Positions 24,722 to 32,667 of a stretch of DNA of 32,667 bases are shown one piece after another. Numbering within the stretch: the first letter of the stretch is position 1; each line of letters opens with the position of its first letter. Source of the DNA: Opitutales bacterium (GTDB lineage Bacteria; Verrucomicrobiota; Verrucomicrobiia; Opitutales; UBA953); NCBI GenBank assembly GCA_009691685.1, contig SIAU01000013.1, positions 1 through 32,667 on the forward strand, in the 5' to 3' direction. The notes below the pieces were generated by a model. That model made no database searches, had not been told where the DNA came from, and saw only the letters and a program-made list of their open reading frames with translations. Position numbers and translations under genes: made by a program.

Positions 24722-25798
24722 TTAAAAGGGGACTTGTTCGACGATTTCGAGCCCATAACCGCTCAGACCGACTACTTTTCGGGGGTTATTGGTAATCAAA
24801 CGGATTTGCTTAAGTCCAATGTGTGAAAGTATCTGGGCACCAATACCGTAATCGCGCGCATCCATTGCATGGAGTCGGATGCCTTCATTGTCGGCCTTCA
24901 CTCCGCCAAAGGGTTGAGCGACGTGAACGATGACTCCCGTTCCCGCCTTAGCCACGGCGGCAAAACTAGCGGAAAGGGAATTACCCTCACCAAATGATAA
25001 GCCCTGAAATAAATCGCCTAATAAGTTTTCACGCTGGACGCGAACGAGCGTCGGCGAATTTTTTGGCTGACCAAGCACGAAGGCTAGGTGTTGGCGGCCA
25101 TCAGGTAGTGATCGATAAACGCGCAGTTCGAATTGTCCCCATTTTGATTTAAAGGGGCTGGTCGCAATTAACTCGACTAGCTTTTCACTGCGGTGGCGGT
25201 ACTCAATGAGCTGCGCGATTGAAATCATGCGCAGATTAAATTTCTTTTTTAATTCAATCAGTTCGGGCAAGCGCGCCATCGATCCATTTTCATTGAGAAT
25301 TTCACAAATCACTCCGCTCGGATGCAGGCCTGCGAGTGAAGCTAAATCGACCGCGGCTTCGGTGTGACCGGCGCGTTGTAATACTCCACCCGGGCGAGCC
25401 ATCAGCGGAAAAATATGTCCGGGCTGAACTAAGTGTTCGGGCTGTGAATGCGGATCAGCTAAAATGGAAATCGTTTTCGCGCGGTCGTAAGCACTGATAC
25501 CGGTCGAGATTCCTTCCGCGGCGTCGACCGAAATCGCAAAAGCCGTGCGTTGAGATTCTCGATTTTCTGGAACCATCTGCGAGATGCCCAGGCGTTTGAG
25601 TTGGTGTTCGAGCGTCGGGACGCAAATGAGACCGCGACCGTGACGAATCATCATATTGACTGCTTCGGGTGTGACCTTGGAAGCGGCCATGACGAAGTCG
25701 CCTTCGTTCTCGCGATTCTCATCATCCGTCACAATAACCAGCTTGCCCGCAGTAATATCTGCGAGGGCATCCTCGATGGTATCAAAAGGCTGGCTCAT
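24722..25798 (-). CDS. ribB: 3,4-dihydroxy-2-butanone 4-phosphate synthase with degenerate GTP cyclohydrolase II domain
   Basis: The N-terminal half (1-205) is an intact RibB: DDENRENEGD (25-34), RHGRGLICVP (52-61), PGHIFPL, GHTEAAVDLA and GSMARLPEL. It makes the four-carbon precursor of lumazine. The C-terminal half (about 215-358) has the GTP cyclohydrolase II fold, with RDYGIGAQIL and TNNPRKVVGLSGYG still clear. The zinc-binding segment of RibA (CLTGD...RCDCG) reads NLLGD...SFGEG, so all three cysteines are gone. The catalytic RQEGRGIGL segment is shortened and replaced around 294-305. I infer loss of GTP cyclohydrolase II activity, as in the described RibBX-type hybrids. It is the first gene of the run with ribH, nusB, ftsY and aroB. 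Confidence 0.9.
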   Translation of the reverse strand: MSQPFDTIEDALADITAGKLVIVTDDENRENEGDFVMAASKVTPEAVNMMIRHGRGLICVPTLEHQLKRLGISQMVPENRESQRTAFAISVDAAEGISTGISAYDRAKTISILADPHSQPEHLVQPGHIFPLMARPGGVLQRAGHTEAAVDLASLAGLHPSGVICEILNENGSMARLPELIELKKKFNLRMISIAQLIEYRHRSEKLVELIATSPFKSKWGQFELRVYRSLPDGRQHLAFVLGQPKNSPTLVRVQRENLLGDLFQGLSFGEGNSLSASFAAVAKAGTGVIVHVAQPFGGVKADNEGIRLHAMDARDYGIGAQILSHIGLKQIRLITNNPRKVVGLSGYGLEIVEQVPF

Positions 25799-25832
25799 GA
25801 AACGTTGGTAGGTGCAACTTGTCTGCTATGAG

Positions 25833-25866
25833 TGGGGGTGCAAGCGAGGAGATACTTTCACCCCCA
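25833..25866. other. Hairpin between secreted protein gene and ribB
   Basis: TGGGGGTG (25833-25840) pairs perfectly with CACCCCCA (25859-25866); AAG and CTT inside the 18-nt loop can extend it. It begins 6 nt beyond the stop of the leftward secreted-protein gene and ends 35 nt before ribB. There is no T run on either side, so it may be a processing or stability hairpin, or a weak terminator. No FMN riboswitch motif is present here. Confidence 0.4.
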
Positions 25867-25871
25867 ATTTA

Positions 25872-28331
25872 TTATTCGTATGTCAATTGCACGCTCATTT
25901 TACCATCGATACTCGGGGTGAATCGAACCCAGTAGGCATTGAGCCATTCAGGTAATTGCACATCAATCGTCTGATTTGGAGTAAGAATAAAAGATTTATA
26001 AAAACTAAAACGCCCATCGCCCGCGACATCACATTCCATGGTGATAACGTTAGGAGTTGAGCTATGATTCTGTAAGTTAATTTTTTTCTTATCGTAGCCA
26101 GTCATTAAATAAGGATCGGAAGGCTTGTCCGCTTTTACAGATGAATTTTTCCATGGTCCGCCGTGGCCTCGTGGTTTACCGAGTTTCCAGAGGTCATCTG
26201 CTGCGCCCACCCAGACCGCCGCTTCTCCGTCTATTGAACGAATAATATGAGAGTTATTATTTTTTACCGATGGGTCGATGCCGCTGAGTACTAAGAGTCC
26301 GCGATACGAACAAAAATCGTGAATCGCTAAATCGCTGGTCGCGATAGGTCTCATTCTCATGGCCCCCAAGGCGTTCAACGCCGGTAATTCATAAAACGTA
26401 CCATGCGCCTGAAGTAAGTCACGCTCAGTACAAACCTCGCGCGCTTTTCGCAGGCTAGATTGTTCTAATAATTTATCTTGGTTTATTTCCGACGAGCGAG
26501 GTAGTCGCCAGCGTTGTCCGTTTTCGACAAAAATAACCGAAGCCTCATCGCTCGTAATGATGCCTTTCGGAATTTCTGTGACCTGTTTAATTTTTTCTAA
26601 GGTCGCTGGATTCGCGGGGATCAATTGCGTGTCGGCATTTAATTCGTAAAGTGAACGAACCGTTGTTTGGCCGTTTTTAATTTCGGCATTTAATACCGAC
26701 AGAGTGCGTTGGTTATTACCCGTTGTTAAAAGAAATGCGCCTTTCGAGGTTTCGTTTTTCGCTGGAGATAACCCAGCAAACAAAGGGTCAGTATCCTTGG
26801 TGCGATTGTCCCTACCAGCATACTGAAAAGTTGCGGAGAGTGTCGCGACATCACGATCAGTTTTAAGTCGCAGCCAAACTGCTTTCAGCTCTTTGGGAAT
26901 TTCTACCCACCTGTTCTTGGTTCGTCGGGATAGTGTCACCTCATTCCAAATTTTCCATTGGTTGTTTCCTTGTTCATCGACTTCGATGGTGAATGTCGTG
27001 TCTGCGTTGCCATCATGTTCTAGGTGCAAGGCACGTTCGGTAAATCCGGTGAGAAGATAGGGGTCGGACGAAACTTGTGCTTTAATTGACTCATTTAACC
27101 AGACGCTGCCGCGACCTAAGACTGGTCCTAAATGGTCGGGCTTATCTAGTGAGGTGAACCAGAGATTAGATTGCGATTGTCCGGGTCCAGCTAGCTTTCC
27201 TTTCGCTTCACGCTTATTTAGAAATTCAGACTTAGCGGTGTCATCGCACCCAAAAACGAGCCGATCATTCCACCGCGTGAAATCTCCAATCACTTTTAAA
27301 TAAGTGGAACGTGGATAGATGCCTGCTGAATTTTTAACGGAGAAGGTTTCCGGCAAATTCCAGAACATGCCGTGCATGGTCATCAAGCGTGAGCCAGCTT
27401 CACCTACATCACGAATGCGCGGCCACTCCGTATTCCATCCATGAGCACCATCGTAAGTATGGCTAGCTTTCGGTAGGCGATACGAATTCCATGCCCCATT
27501 TTCTTTCACCATCAAAATTACCGAACGATAGTCCCAGCCAATGGTCCAAATCGGATCGGTTGCTGGATTTGAATTTCCTTTAATTCCGCCCGGTCCAGTG
27601 ACTTCCGTGAATTGATTACGCCGAACGAGTTGCCAATTACCCGACCCGTTCCATTCTCCGACGGCGCCGCTATCAATGTTCGGATTTTTTAGCGCGGCGG
27701 GAGTATCTTCACCATTGTTCGCAATAACGACGACGCCTTGGCCGGAATAGAGTCCTTTGCCGTGATAACCAGGAAGGGTTGATTGCAGAGTAGCTGGATT
27801 TATTTCCACGGTCTGTCCGGCCTTCGGTTTATTTTTTATTTCTTTAATTAGACCCTTCACCGCTAAAGTGTGGACATCCACTTCGAAGAGCCCGTCTTCC
27901 ATAGTCGCAAAATAAATTTTGTGACCAGGCTCGGTAAGATGTCGCGCATTGCCGGTTAATCTCCCCGGCATGAGTTTTGGTGAAATCGCACGGACATTAC
28001 GTTCGGCATCAATAAAATAGGGACCGATGATTAGTTGTTTAGATTCTTCGTGAATCATACGGTTAGCCGGAGTTCCGCCCACGCTTTCGGGTCGGGTGAT
28101 TATTTCTAATGAGGGTGTAATTTCGTAAAGTTTATCGCTCGAACCATAGGGGCAGTGTGGGCCGTAGGTGATGACCCACAGTCGATTCGCCCAAGGCACC
28201 ACCGCGCCCGTTCCGCATTCACCTTCTTGATTAAAGTAAGCCAAACTCGGATAAATGCCGGACCACTCTGGTGGGACGGCTATTCCATGAACCCCGATGA
28301 ACGAAAGTAAAATTAAACACACCCGAAACAT
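25872..28331 (-). CDS. Large secreted protein with two long internal repeats, function unknown
   Basis: The 819-residue protein starts with a signal peptide (about 1-17, VCLILLSFIGVHGIA). I do not recognise a named domain. The first ~190 residues are beta-rich, with blade-like stretches such as RLWVITYGP, QLIIGPYFIDAERNVRAI and KIYFATMEDGLFEVD, which suggests a beta-propeller. The rest can be aligned as two halves, about 193-503 and 529-819. Matching pieces in order are SVILMVKENG/SVIFVENG, MHGMFWNLP/AHGTFYELP, DRLVFGCDD/GLLVLSGID, SDPYLLTGF/SDPYLMTGY and KAVWLRLK/NAYWVRFT. The final ~95 residues of each half look like a small beta-sandwich. It follows comEC with a 51-nt gap. Confidence 0.75.
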   Translation of the reverse strand: MFRVCLILLSFIGVHGIAVPPEWSGIYPSLAYFNQEGECGTGAVVPWANRLWVITYGPHCPYGSSDKLYEITPSLEIITRPESVGGTPANRMIHEESKQLIIGPYFIDAERNVRAISPKLMPGRLTGNARHLTEPGHKIYFATMEDGLFEVDVHTLAVKGLIKEIKNKPKAGQTVEINPATLQSTLPGYHGKGLYSGQGVVVIANNGEDTPAALKNPNIDSGAVGEWNGSGNWQLVRRNQFTEVTGPGGIKGNSNPATDPIWTIGWDYRSVILMVKENGAWNSYRLPKASHTYDGAHGWNTEWPRIRDVGEAGSRLMTMHGMFWNLPETFSVKNSAGIYPRSTYLKVIGDFTRWNDRLVFGCDDTAKSEFLNKREAKGKLAGPGQSQSNLWFTSLDKPDHLGPVLGRGSVWLNESIKAQVSSDPYLLTGFTERALHLEHDGNADTTFTIEVDEQGNNQWKIWNEVTLSRRTKNRWVEIPKELKAVWLRLKTDRDVATLSATFQYAGRDNRTKDTDPLFAGLSPAKNETSKGAFLLTTGNNQRTLSVLNAEIKNGQTTVRSLYELNADTQLIPANPATLEKIKQVTEIPKGIITSDEASVIFVENGQRWRLPRSSEINQDKLLEQSSLRKAREVCTERDLLQAHGTFYELPALNALGAMRMRPIATSDLAIHDFCSYRGLLVLSGIDPSVKNNNSHIIRSIDGEAAVWVGAADDLWKLGKPRGHGGPWKNSSVKADKPSDPYLMTGYDKKKINLQNHSSTPNVITMECDVAGDGRFSFYKSFILTPNQTIDVQLPEWLNAYWVRFTPSIDGKMSVQLTYE

Positions 28332-28382
28332 GAAATCACTTTCTTTACTTATGAATTACTGGCAAGTGCAGAGCATTTAATT

Positions 28383-30002
28383 TCAAATAACAAATAGTAT
28401 TATCCACCCTCCCACGACGAGCGCAGGAATGCCGAAAAGTTTAATGACGCTTTTTGATTCTGCCTGTACTAGAAAACATCCAATTAAAATCAAAGCACAG
28501 AGGGGTCCACTGGCCGGCCAGGTGGAACTACCTTGTAAATTGAGTCCAGGAATTTTGGCGAAAAATTCGGCAATAACTGTCATGATATTTAAAACGATAA
28601 CGCCGGCCCCGTTGATCCATTGGGCTAGGGGCAGAAGACTTTCCCACGGATAAAAAAATAGTGAAATCATCCCACACACGAGCGGAATTTCTGAAAGCGG
28701 AACTAAAATTAAGTTTACGACGACTCCGCCGTAACTCGCATTTTGAAAGTAGGTAAGTGTTAAGGGAAATCCTGCGAGCGTGGCGGCGGTTGATATGCAT
28801 AGGCCGGAAATCAAAAACTTTCTCATCTTCCATCTTGCTCGTTGCGACCAGGTTTGGCTTTGGGCCGGAATTAATTTTTCTTCGGTCGTGGGTTGATTGA
28901 GTATTTGGGCAGCGGGTGCCCCGACTAAAATAATCGCCACCACGGCGACATAACTTAACTGAAATCCTGGATCATTAATCGCCTCGGGTTGCAGGATAAG
29001 CGTAAAGGCACAAGCTAAGGCCAAGGATTGCAGTGTGGAAGTGGATCGCTCGCTGACTTGTCCTACCCAAATAAACGTCGCCATGATCCAAGCTCGAGTG
29101 GACGAGGGCGATACTCCCGTCACCTCCACATAAAGCCAAAGTAGACTTAAGATAATCACGCCCAAGGGTTTTTCTGGGAGATCTAATTTTCGAACAAACC
29201 AAAGCATGCCTGCTGCCATACCTGCGATGTGCAGTCCGCTTATCGCAAATAAATGTAATGTGCCGGTTTGCGTGAATGCCACTTTTGCTTCGGGCGGTAA
29301 AAGCGCAGTGCGTCCTAAAAGTGTCGCCGATAAAAGTGCGCCTCCGTCGGCATCTTCCCATGGTAAGGTGCTTAACCAACGTTCCAATTTTATTTGGGTT
29401 CGTTGACACCATACAGCAAAGTCCGTTGGCCTTTCTAATAGTCCAATAATTTTTCCGTTACCGAGCTTAAGTGTGGCCCCCTGCGATTTTACCCAAGCAT
29501 CATAACCCTGCGGATTTTCATCAATCGCTGAAAGCCATCCACTCATTTTCAATTCGCATCCTTGGGCGGGAGTGCCGCCTTTGACGGATAGAGCGACTCG
29601 CCGCCGAAAGAATTCACCCTTATCCGTAATGATTCCTAGGCCCGTCCAACCATTGCCTGCGCGATTAGTATTAGCATGTTCAATGGCGATAGAGAGCTCA
29701 GTTAATTTTTCTTCGACCTCTAAAAAATTTTGCGGGGGAAGTTTTACCTGATGCCAGGCCGCCCCTAATAAAATACCTACGGCTACTAGTGCTATCTGAC
29801 TCTGTCGGGCGCACCGGATTTTTATCCAGAGCCAACTGAGAAAAAATAAACCTAAAACGATTAATATAAAAACCGGGATTGGATAAAAACTATTTAAGCT
29901 TTCTCCCAGAAGAATAGGTAGAGCCAACCACAGGGCAGGACAGTGTCCAAACCGTGATGGTTTTAGGTCGTCGTCGAATTCCAGGGCGTGGGGCCGTTCC
30001 AT
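28383..30002 (-). CDS. comEC: ComEC/Rec2 family DNA-uptake channel, without metallo-beta-lactamase domain
   Basis: Residues 25-90 hold two N-terminal membrane segments, and 90-215 a soluble DUF4131-like region. From about 225 on is the competence domain with LFAISGLHIAG (251-261) and PSSTRAWIMA, then several membrane segments to the end. ComEC forms the inner-membrane channel for single-stranded DNA during natural transformation. At 539 residues it lacks the C-terminal metallo-beta-lactamase nuclease-like domain found in full-length (~750-800 residue) members. The frame closes with a clean stop right after a hydrophobic segment. The gene overlaps folK by 40 nt. Confidence 0.88.
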   Translation of the reverse strand: MERPHALEFDDDLKPSRFGHCPALWLALPILLGESLNSFYPIPVFILIVLGLFFLSWLWIKIRCARQSQIALVAVGILLGAAWHQVKLPPQNFLEVEEKLTELSIAIEHANTNRAGNGWTGLGIITDKGEFFRRRVALSVKGGTPAQGCELKMSGWLSAIDENPQGYDAWVKSQGATLKLGNGKIIGLLERPTDFAVWCQRTQIKLERWLSTLPWEDADGGALLSATLLGRTALLPPEAKVAFTQTGTLHLFAISGLHIAGMAAGMLWFVRKLDLPEKPLGVIILSLLWLYVEVTGVSPSSTRAWIMATFIWVGQVSERSTSTLQSLALACAFTLILQPEAINDPGFQLSYVAVVAIILVGAPAAQILNQPTTEEKLIPAQSQTWSQRARWKMRKFLISGLCISTAATLAGFPLTLTYFQNASYGGVVVNLILVPLSEIPLVCGMISLFFYPWESLLPLAQWINGAGVIVLNIMTVIAEFFAKIPGLNLQGSSTWPASGPLCALILIGCFLVQAESKSVIKLFGIPALVVGGWIILFVI

Positions 30003-30493
30003 AAACGGAGGCCTTCGCTGCCGATATTATTTCGTGCGACCTCCGTCCTTAGCCAATCCCAACGACTCTCTTTAGCGAGAACAGCGGATTGAAGCATTTG
30101 CCTTAGTGGAAAAACGACAAAACTTCGCACGCTCCAACGCGGGTGGGGGAGTGTGAGATTCGTTGATTGAAAAACTTCCTGCTCACAAAATAAGAGATCG
30201 ATATCGATGGTCCGCGGTCCGTCTTTAATAGTACGCACCCGTCCTAGATCCGACTCAATCTTGGCGGTTGTGCTAAGAAGAGATTCGGCATTTTCTTTGT
30301 AAGTTATTGCAATACAGAGATTTAGGAAATTTTCTTGGTCGGTGTAGCCAACGGGATCGGAGTCAAACGCCTGGGAAATCGCTAATAACCTGACGCCGGG
30401 AATTTGACCGATCTTTTGAATAGCTTGGCCAATAAAATCAGCCCGATTCCCAATATTACTGCCCAATCCGAGGAGGAATTGGCGCTCGCCCAT
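29963..30493 (-). CDS. folK: 2-amino-4-hydroxy-6-hydroxymethyldihydropteridine pyrophosphokinase
   Basis: FolK transfers pyrophosphate from ATP to hydroxymethyl-dihydropterin before dihydropteroate synthesis. Motifs are LGLGSNIGNR (8-17), the pterin-binding DSDPVGY region, and GPRTIDIDLL (92-101) with the metal-binding DxD, followed by LPHPRWSVRSFV. The open frame continues 27 codons upstream into folB, but the ATG at 30491-30493 gives the family N-terminus (MGERQFLLGLG) and lies 1 nt after the folB stop, so I use it. It overlaps comEC by 40 nt. Confidence 0.95.
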   Translation of the reverse strand: MGERQFLLGLGSNIGNRADFIGQAIQKIGQIPGVRLLAISQAFDSDPVGYTDQENFLNLCIAITYKENAESLLSTTAKIESDLGRVRTIKDGPRTIDIDLLFCEQEVFQSTNLTLPHPRWSVRSFVVFPLRQMLQSAVLAKESRWDWLRTEVARNNIGSEGLRLWNGPTPWNSTTT

Positions 30494-30494
30494 T

Positions 30495-30857
30495 TTAGAT
30501 GCGCTCGCGGCGGATTTTAACGGAAATGGCCTCAAAATCGGCGGCAACTGGCGCGAACGGTTTAGTGACTTCAACCGTCACGGCTTTAACGACAGGAAAG
30601 GTTCCGAGTAAATGGGCGGCTATTTGTTGAGCAAGGGTTTCGATAAGATAGACAGGCTTTCCAGTGAGTTGAGCTTCCACCGTTCGAATGACATCCGCGT
30701 AGTTTACAGTCTTTTTTAAATCGTCGGTGGCGGCGGCGGGGCGAGTGTCGACCTCGAGATCGACCGACACCATAAAACGTTGGCCAAGACGCTTTTCCTC
30801 GGGGAGGGCGCCATGGTGTCCGAAAGACCTGATTCCACTGATTCTTATAATATCCAC
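30495..30857 (-). CDS. folB: Dihydroneopterin aldolase
   Basis: FolB cleaves dihydroneopterin to hydroxymethyl-dihydropterin and glycolaldehyde, the step before FolK. GALPEEKRLGQ (16-26) holds the substrate-side Glu, NYADV (52-56) the active-site Tyr, IETLA (72-76) the pterin-binding Glu, and VTKPFAPV the catalytic Lys99. The 120-residue length is normal. The start is GTG (30855-30857), beginning MDIIRISGI as in homologs. AGGAG sits only one base before this GTG. The gene heads folB-folK-comEC and is divergent from carB with 107 nt between. Confidence 0.93.
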   Translation of the reverse strand: MDIIRISGIRSFGHHGALPEEKRLGQRFMVSVDLEVDTRPAAATDDLKKTVNYADVIRTVEAQLTGKPVYLIETLAQQIAAHLLGTFPVVKAVTVEVTKPFAPVAADFEAISVKIRRERI

Positions 30858-30964
30858 ACTCCTAGTGATGTCGTCTTGGTCACCCCGTGCAAGAGTTTCT
30901 CGAAAATGTTTAAAGTCCCCACTTGACCCCCCTTTGACGAGTAGATGAAAGTCCGCCCGAACAC
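30858..30964. promoter_or_regulatory. Divergent intergenic region folB / carB
   Basis: This 107-nt gap must hold promoters for the leftward folB operon and the rightward carB gene. I see TTGACC and TTGACG hexamers on the + strand (about 30918-30935), but no -10 box at proper spacing. No PyrR site, attenuator or riboswitch is recognisable. Confidence 0.4.
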
Positions 30965-32667
30965 ATGCCTAAGAGGACCGATATCAAAACCATCCTCATC
31001 ATCGGATCTGGCCCTATTATTATAGGCCAAGCTTGTGAATTCGATTATTCAGGAACGCAGGCTTGTAAGGCTCTGCGCGAAGAGGGTTACAAAGTAGTTT
31101 TAGTTAATTCAAATCCGGCAACGATTATGACGGATCCCGAAACCGCGGATGTCACTTATATTGAGCCACTCACGGTTGAAACCATAGAAAGAATTATTGC
31201 GAAAGAAAAACCGGACGCGCTTCTTCCAACGCTCGGTGGTCAGACGGCCTTAAATCTTTCTCTTAAACTCGCCCGCACAGGGGTGCTTGCGAAATATGGC
31301 GTCGAATTAATTGGTGCGAAAGAAGCTGCGATTGAGCGCGGCGAAGATCGCGAAATATTTAAAAAGTTAATGGTGGAGATCGGACTCGATGTCCCGCGCT
31401 CCCGCGTTATCAAAAATTTAGAAGAGGCTCGCGAAACCGTTGAACAAATCGGCGGACAGTTTCCAGTTATTATTCGTCCCTCTTACACGCTCGGTGGCAC
31501 AGGTGGGGGTATTGCTTATAATCGGGAAGAGTATGAATTAATGGTCCAAGGCGGTTTAGATGCTTCACCGGTGCATGAGGTGCTCGTCGAAGAATGTTTA
31601 TTGGGCTGGAAAGAATATGAAATGGAAGTGATGCGAGATCACAAAGATCAGTGCGTCATCATTTGCTCCATCGAAAATTTTGATCCGATGGGCGTCCACA
31701 CGGGCGACTCAATCACCGTCGCTCCTGCCCTTACTTTAACCGATAAAGAGTATCAACTAATGCGCGATGCCTCGTTCGCGGTGATTCGTGCAGTGGGTGT
31801 TGAAACAGGTGGTTCCAATATCCAATTCTCCGTCAATCCTGCGAACGGTCGTATGATTGTCATTGAGATGAACCCGCGCGTTTCCCGTTCATCCGCCCTT
31901 GCTTCGAAAGCTACCGGATTCCCCATTGCAAAAATCGCCGCGAAATTGGCTGTGGGTTATTCGCTCGATGAATTAAAGAACGATATCACCAAATCAACCA
32001 CGGCGTGCTTCGAACCTACCATCGATTACGTCGTCACCAAAATTCCTCGTTTCACTTTTGAAAAATTCGTCGGCGCTGATACTACCTTAACTTCCGCAAT
32101 GAAGTCGGTCGGTGAAGCGATGGCGATCGGACGCACTTTCAAAGAATCCTTCCAAAAAGCTCTACGTTCACTCGAAATCGGTGCGTGGGGTCTGGGTTGT
32201 GGTGGCAAGATGGGCGATGATACCATTCGCGATCATGTTGAAATTCGTGCGCGTCTGGCCCGCCCCAATCCTGAGCGCCCTTTCTACATTCGCTACGCGA
32301 TGTTAGCAGGGATGACGGAAGTGGAGATTTTTGAAGCCTCCAAAATTGATCCTTGGTTCTTACGTCAGCTCCGTGGAATTGTTGATATTGAATTAGCGCT
32401 TAAGGCTGCCGGTAAAAATGTCGGTATCGATTTATTGCGTCAGGCTAAAGAAGCTGGCTTCGCAGATCGCCAAATTGCTTTTGCGACAGGCTTAAAGTCT
32501 GCTGACATTTACACTAAGCGTAACGACGCGGGTATTCGCACGGTCTTCCGTCTGGTTGATACTTGTGCAGCGGAGTTCGAATCTTTCACGCCTTATTTTT
32601 ATTCCTCTTATGGTGACGAGTCGGAAGTTAAGCCTTCGGATAAAAAGAAGGTCATGATTTTAGGCGG
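30965..32667 (+). CDS. carB: Carbamoyl-phosphate synthase large subunit, N-terminal 567 residues (cut by window end)
   Basis: CarB makes carbamoyl phosphate from bicarbonate, two ATP and ammonia supplied by CarA, feeding pyrimidine and arginine synthesis. The start is ATG at 30965 ([17 protein letters not shown]). The N-terminal carboxyphosphate half is complete, with [21 protein letters not shown], the ATP-grasp loop [11 protein letters not shown], and the metal/ATP site [20 protein letters not shown]. The allosteric/oligomerisation segment follows (about 400-555). The visible part ends at KKVMILGG, the beginning of the second ATP-grasp half. No frameshift is seen. No good ribosome binding site precedes the start. 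Confidence 0.97.
   Translation, partial: MPKRTDIKTILIIGSGPIIIGQACEFDYSGTQACKALREEGYKVVLVNSNPATIMTDPETADVTYIEPLTVETIERIIAKEKPDALLPTLGGQTALNLSLKLARTGVLAKYGVELIGAKEAAIERGEDREIFKKLMVEIGLDVPRSRVIKNLEEARETVEQIGGQFPVIIRPSYTLGGTGGGIAYNREEYELMVQGGLDASPVHEVLVEECLLGWKEYEMEVMRDHKDQCVIICSIENFDPMGVHTGDSITVAPALTLTDKEYQLMRDASFAVIRAVGVETGGSNIQFSVNPANGRMIVIEMNPRVSRSSALASKATGFPIAKIAAKLAVGYSLDELKNDITKSTTACFEPTIDYVVTKIPRFTFEKFVGADTTLTSAMKSVGEAMAIGRTFKESFQKALRSLEIGAWGLGCGGKMGDDTIRDHVEIRARLARPNPERPFYIRYAMLAGMTEVEIFEASKIDPWFLRQLRGIVDIELALKAAGKNVGIDLLRQAKEAGFADRQIAFATGLKSADIYTKRNDAGIRTVFRLVDTCAAEFESFTPYFYSSYGDESEVKPSDKKKVMILG

Noticed and set aside
25799-25871. Possible FMN riboswitch before ribB
   Set aside because: The gap is only 73 nt and lacks the conserved RFN core; only a simple hairpin is present.
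30494-30574. Longer folK start overlapping folB
   Set aside because: The extra 27 residues do not match the family, while the internal ATG gives the expected N-terminus 1 nt after the folB stop.

Overview
The window reads as a stretch of a chromosome from a Verrucomicrobiota-type bacterium (PVC superphylum). This is an inference from gene content, not from a marker gene: a GYF_2-domain membrane protein, a DUF2752 protein, a GldG/DUF4340-type ABC exporter cluster with an AsmA-like protein, FolE2 instead of FolE, and several secreted or repeat-built proteins without an obvious family. The window is densely coded, with mostly 0-70 bp between genes and many ATGA or 1-2 nt junctions. Many genes lack a clear Shine-Dalgarno sequence. 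I see no insertion sequence, prophage, CRISPR array or rRNA.

Layout. 1-392 is the end of a stand-alone 5'-3' exonuclease (+), which shares a bidirectional hairpin terminator with a leftward pair of paralogous unknown genes (445-2216). Each of these encodes two copies of a ~105-residue unit. 2290-4219 (-) is a CvpA-type membrane protein coupled to a NahK/APH-like sugar kinase. 4330-7869 (+) holds tRNA-Thr(CGT), folE2, tRNA-Arg(TCT) and a three-gene coupled unit: GYF_2 membrane protein, DUF2752 protein and membrane-anchored DNA/RNA non-specific endonuclease. 7872-19346 (-) is a long run: TPR-like membrane protein, ABC ATPase, ABC-2 permease, GldG-like protein, DUF4340 protein, AsmA-like protein, then accB, accC and prmB. 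19445-21611 (+) is a phosphohexomutase and a small lipoprotein. 21608-25798 (-) is ribB(A), ribH, nusB, ftsY and aroB. 25872-30857 (-) is folB, folK, a short ComEC and a large secreted protein of unknown function built from two ~300-residue repeats. From 30965 (+) runs carB, cut by the window end.

How the genes fit together. Most of the window is housekeeping: folate (folE2, folB, folK), riboflavin (ribB, ribH), fatty acid (accB, accC), shikimate (aroB), pyrimidine/arginine (carB), protein targeting (ftsY), antitermination (nusB) and ribosomal protein methylation (prmB). The parts that ordinary annotation does not explain are: the tandem repeat-unit paralogs at 445-2216; the GYF_2/DUF2752/nuclease unit; the six-gene exporter/AsmA block; a RibBA protein whose GTP cyclohydrolase II half has lost its zinc-binding cysteines; and the two-repeat secreted protein. 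None of these can be proven to be a new system from sequence alone. The GYF_2/DUF2752/nuclease unit and the exporter/AsmA block are the best candidates for a multi-protein envelope system.
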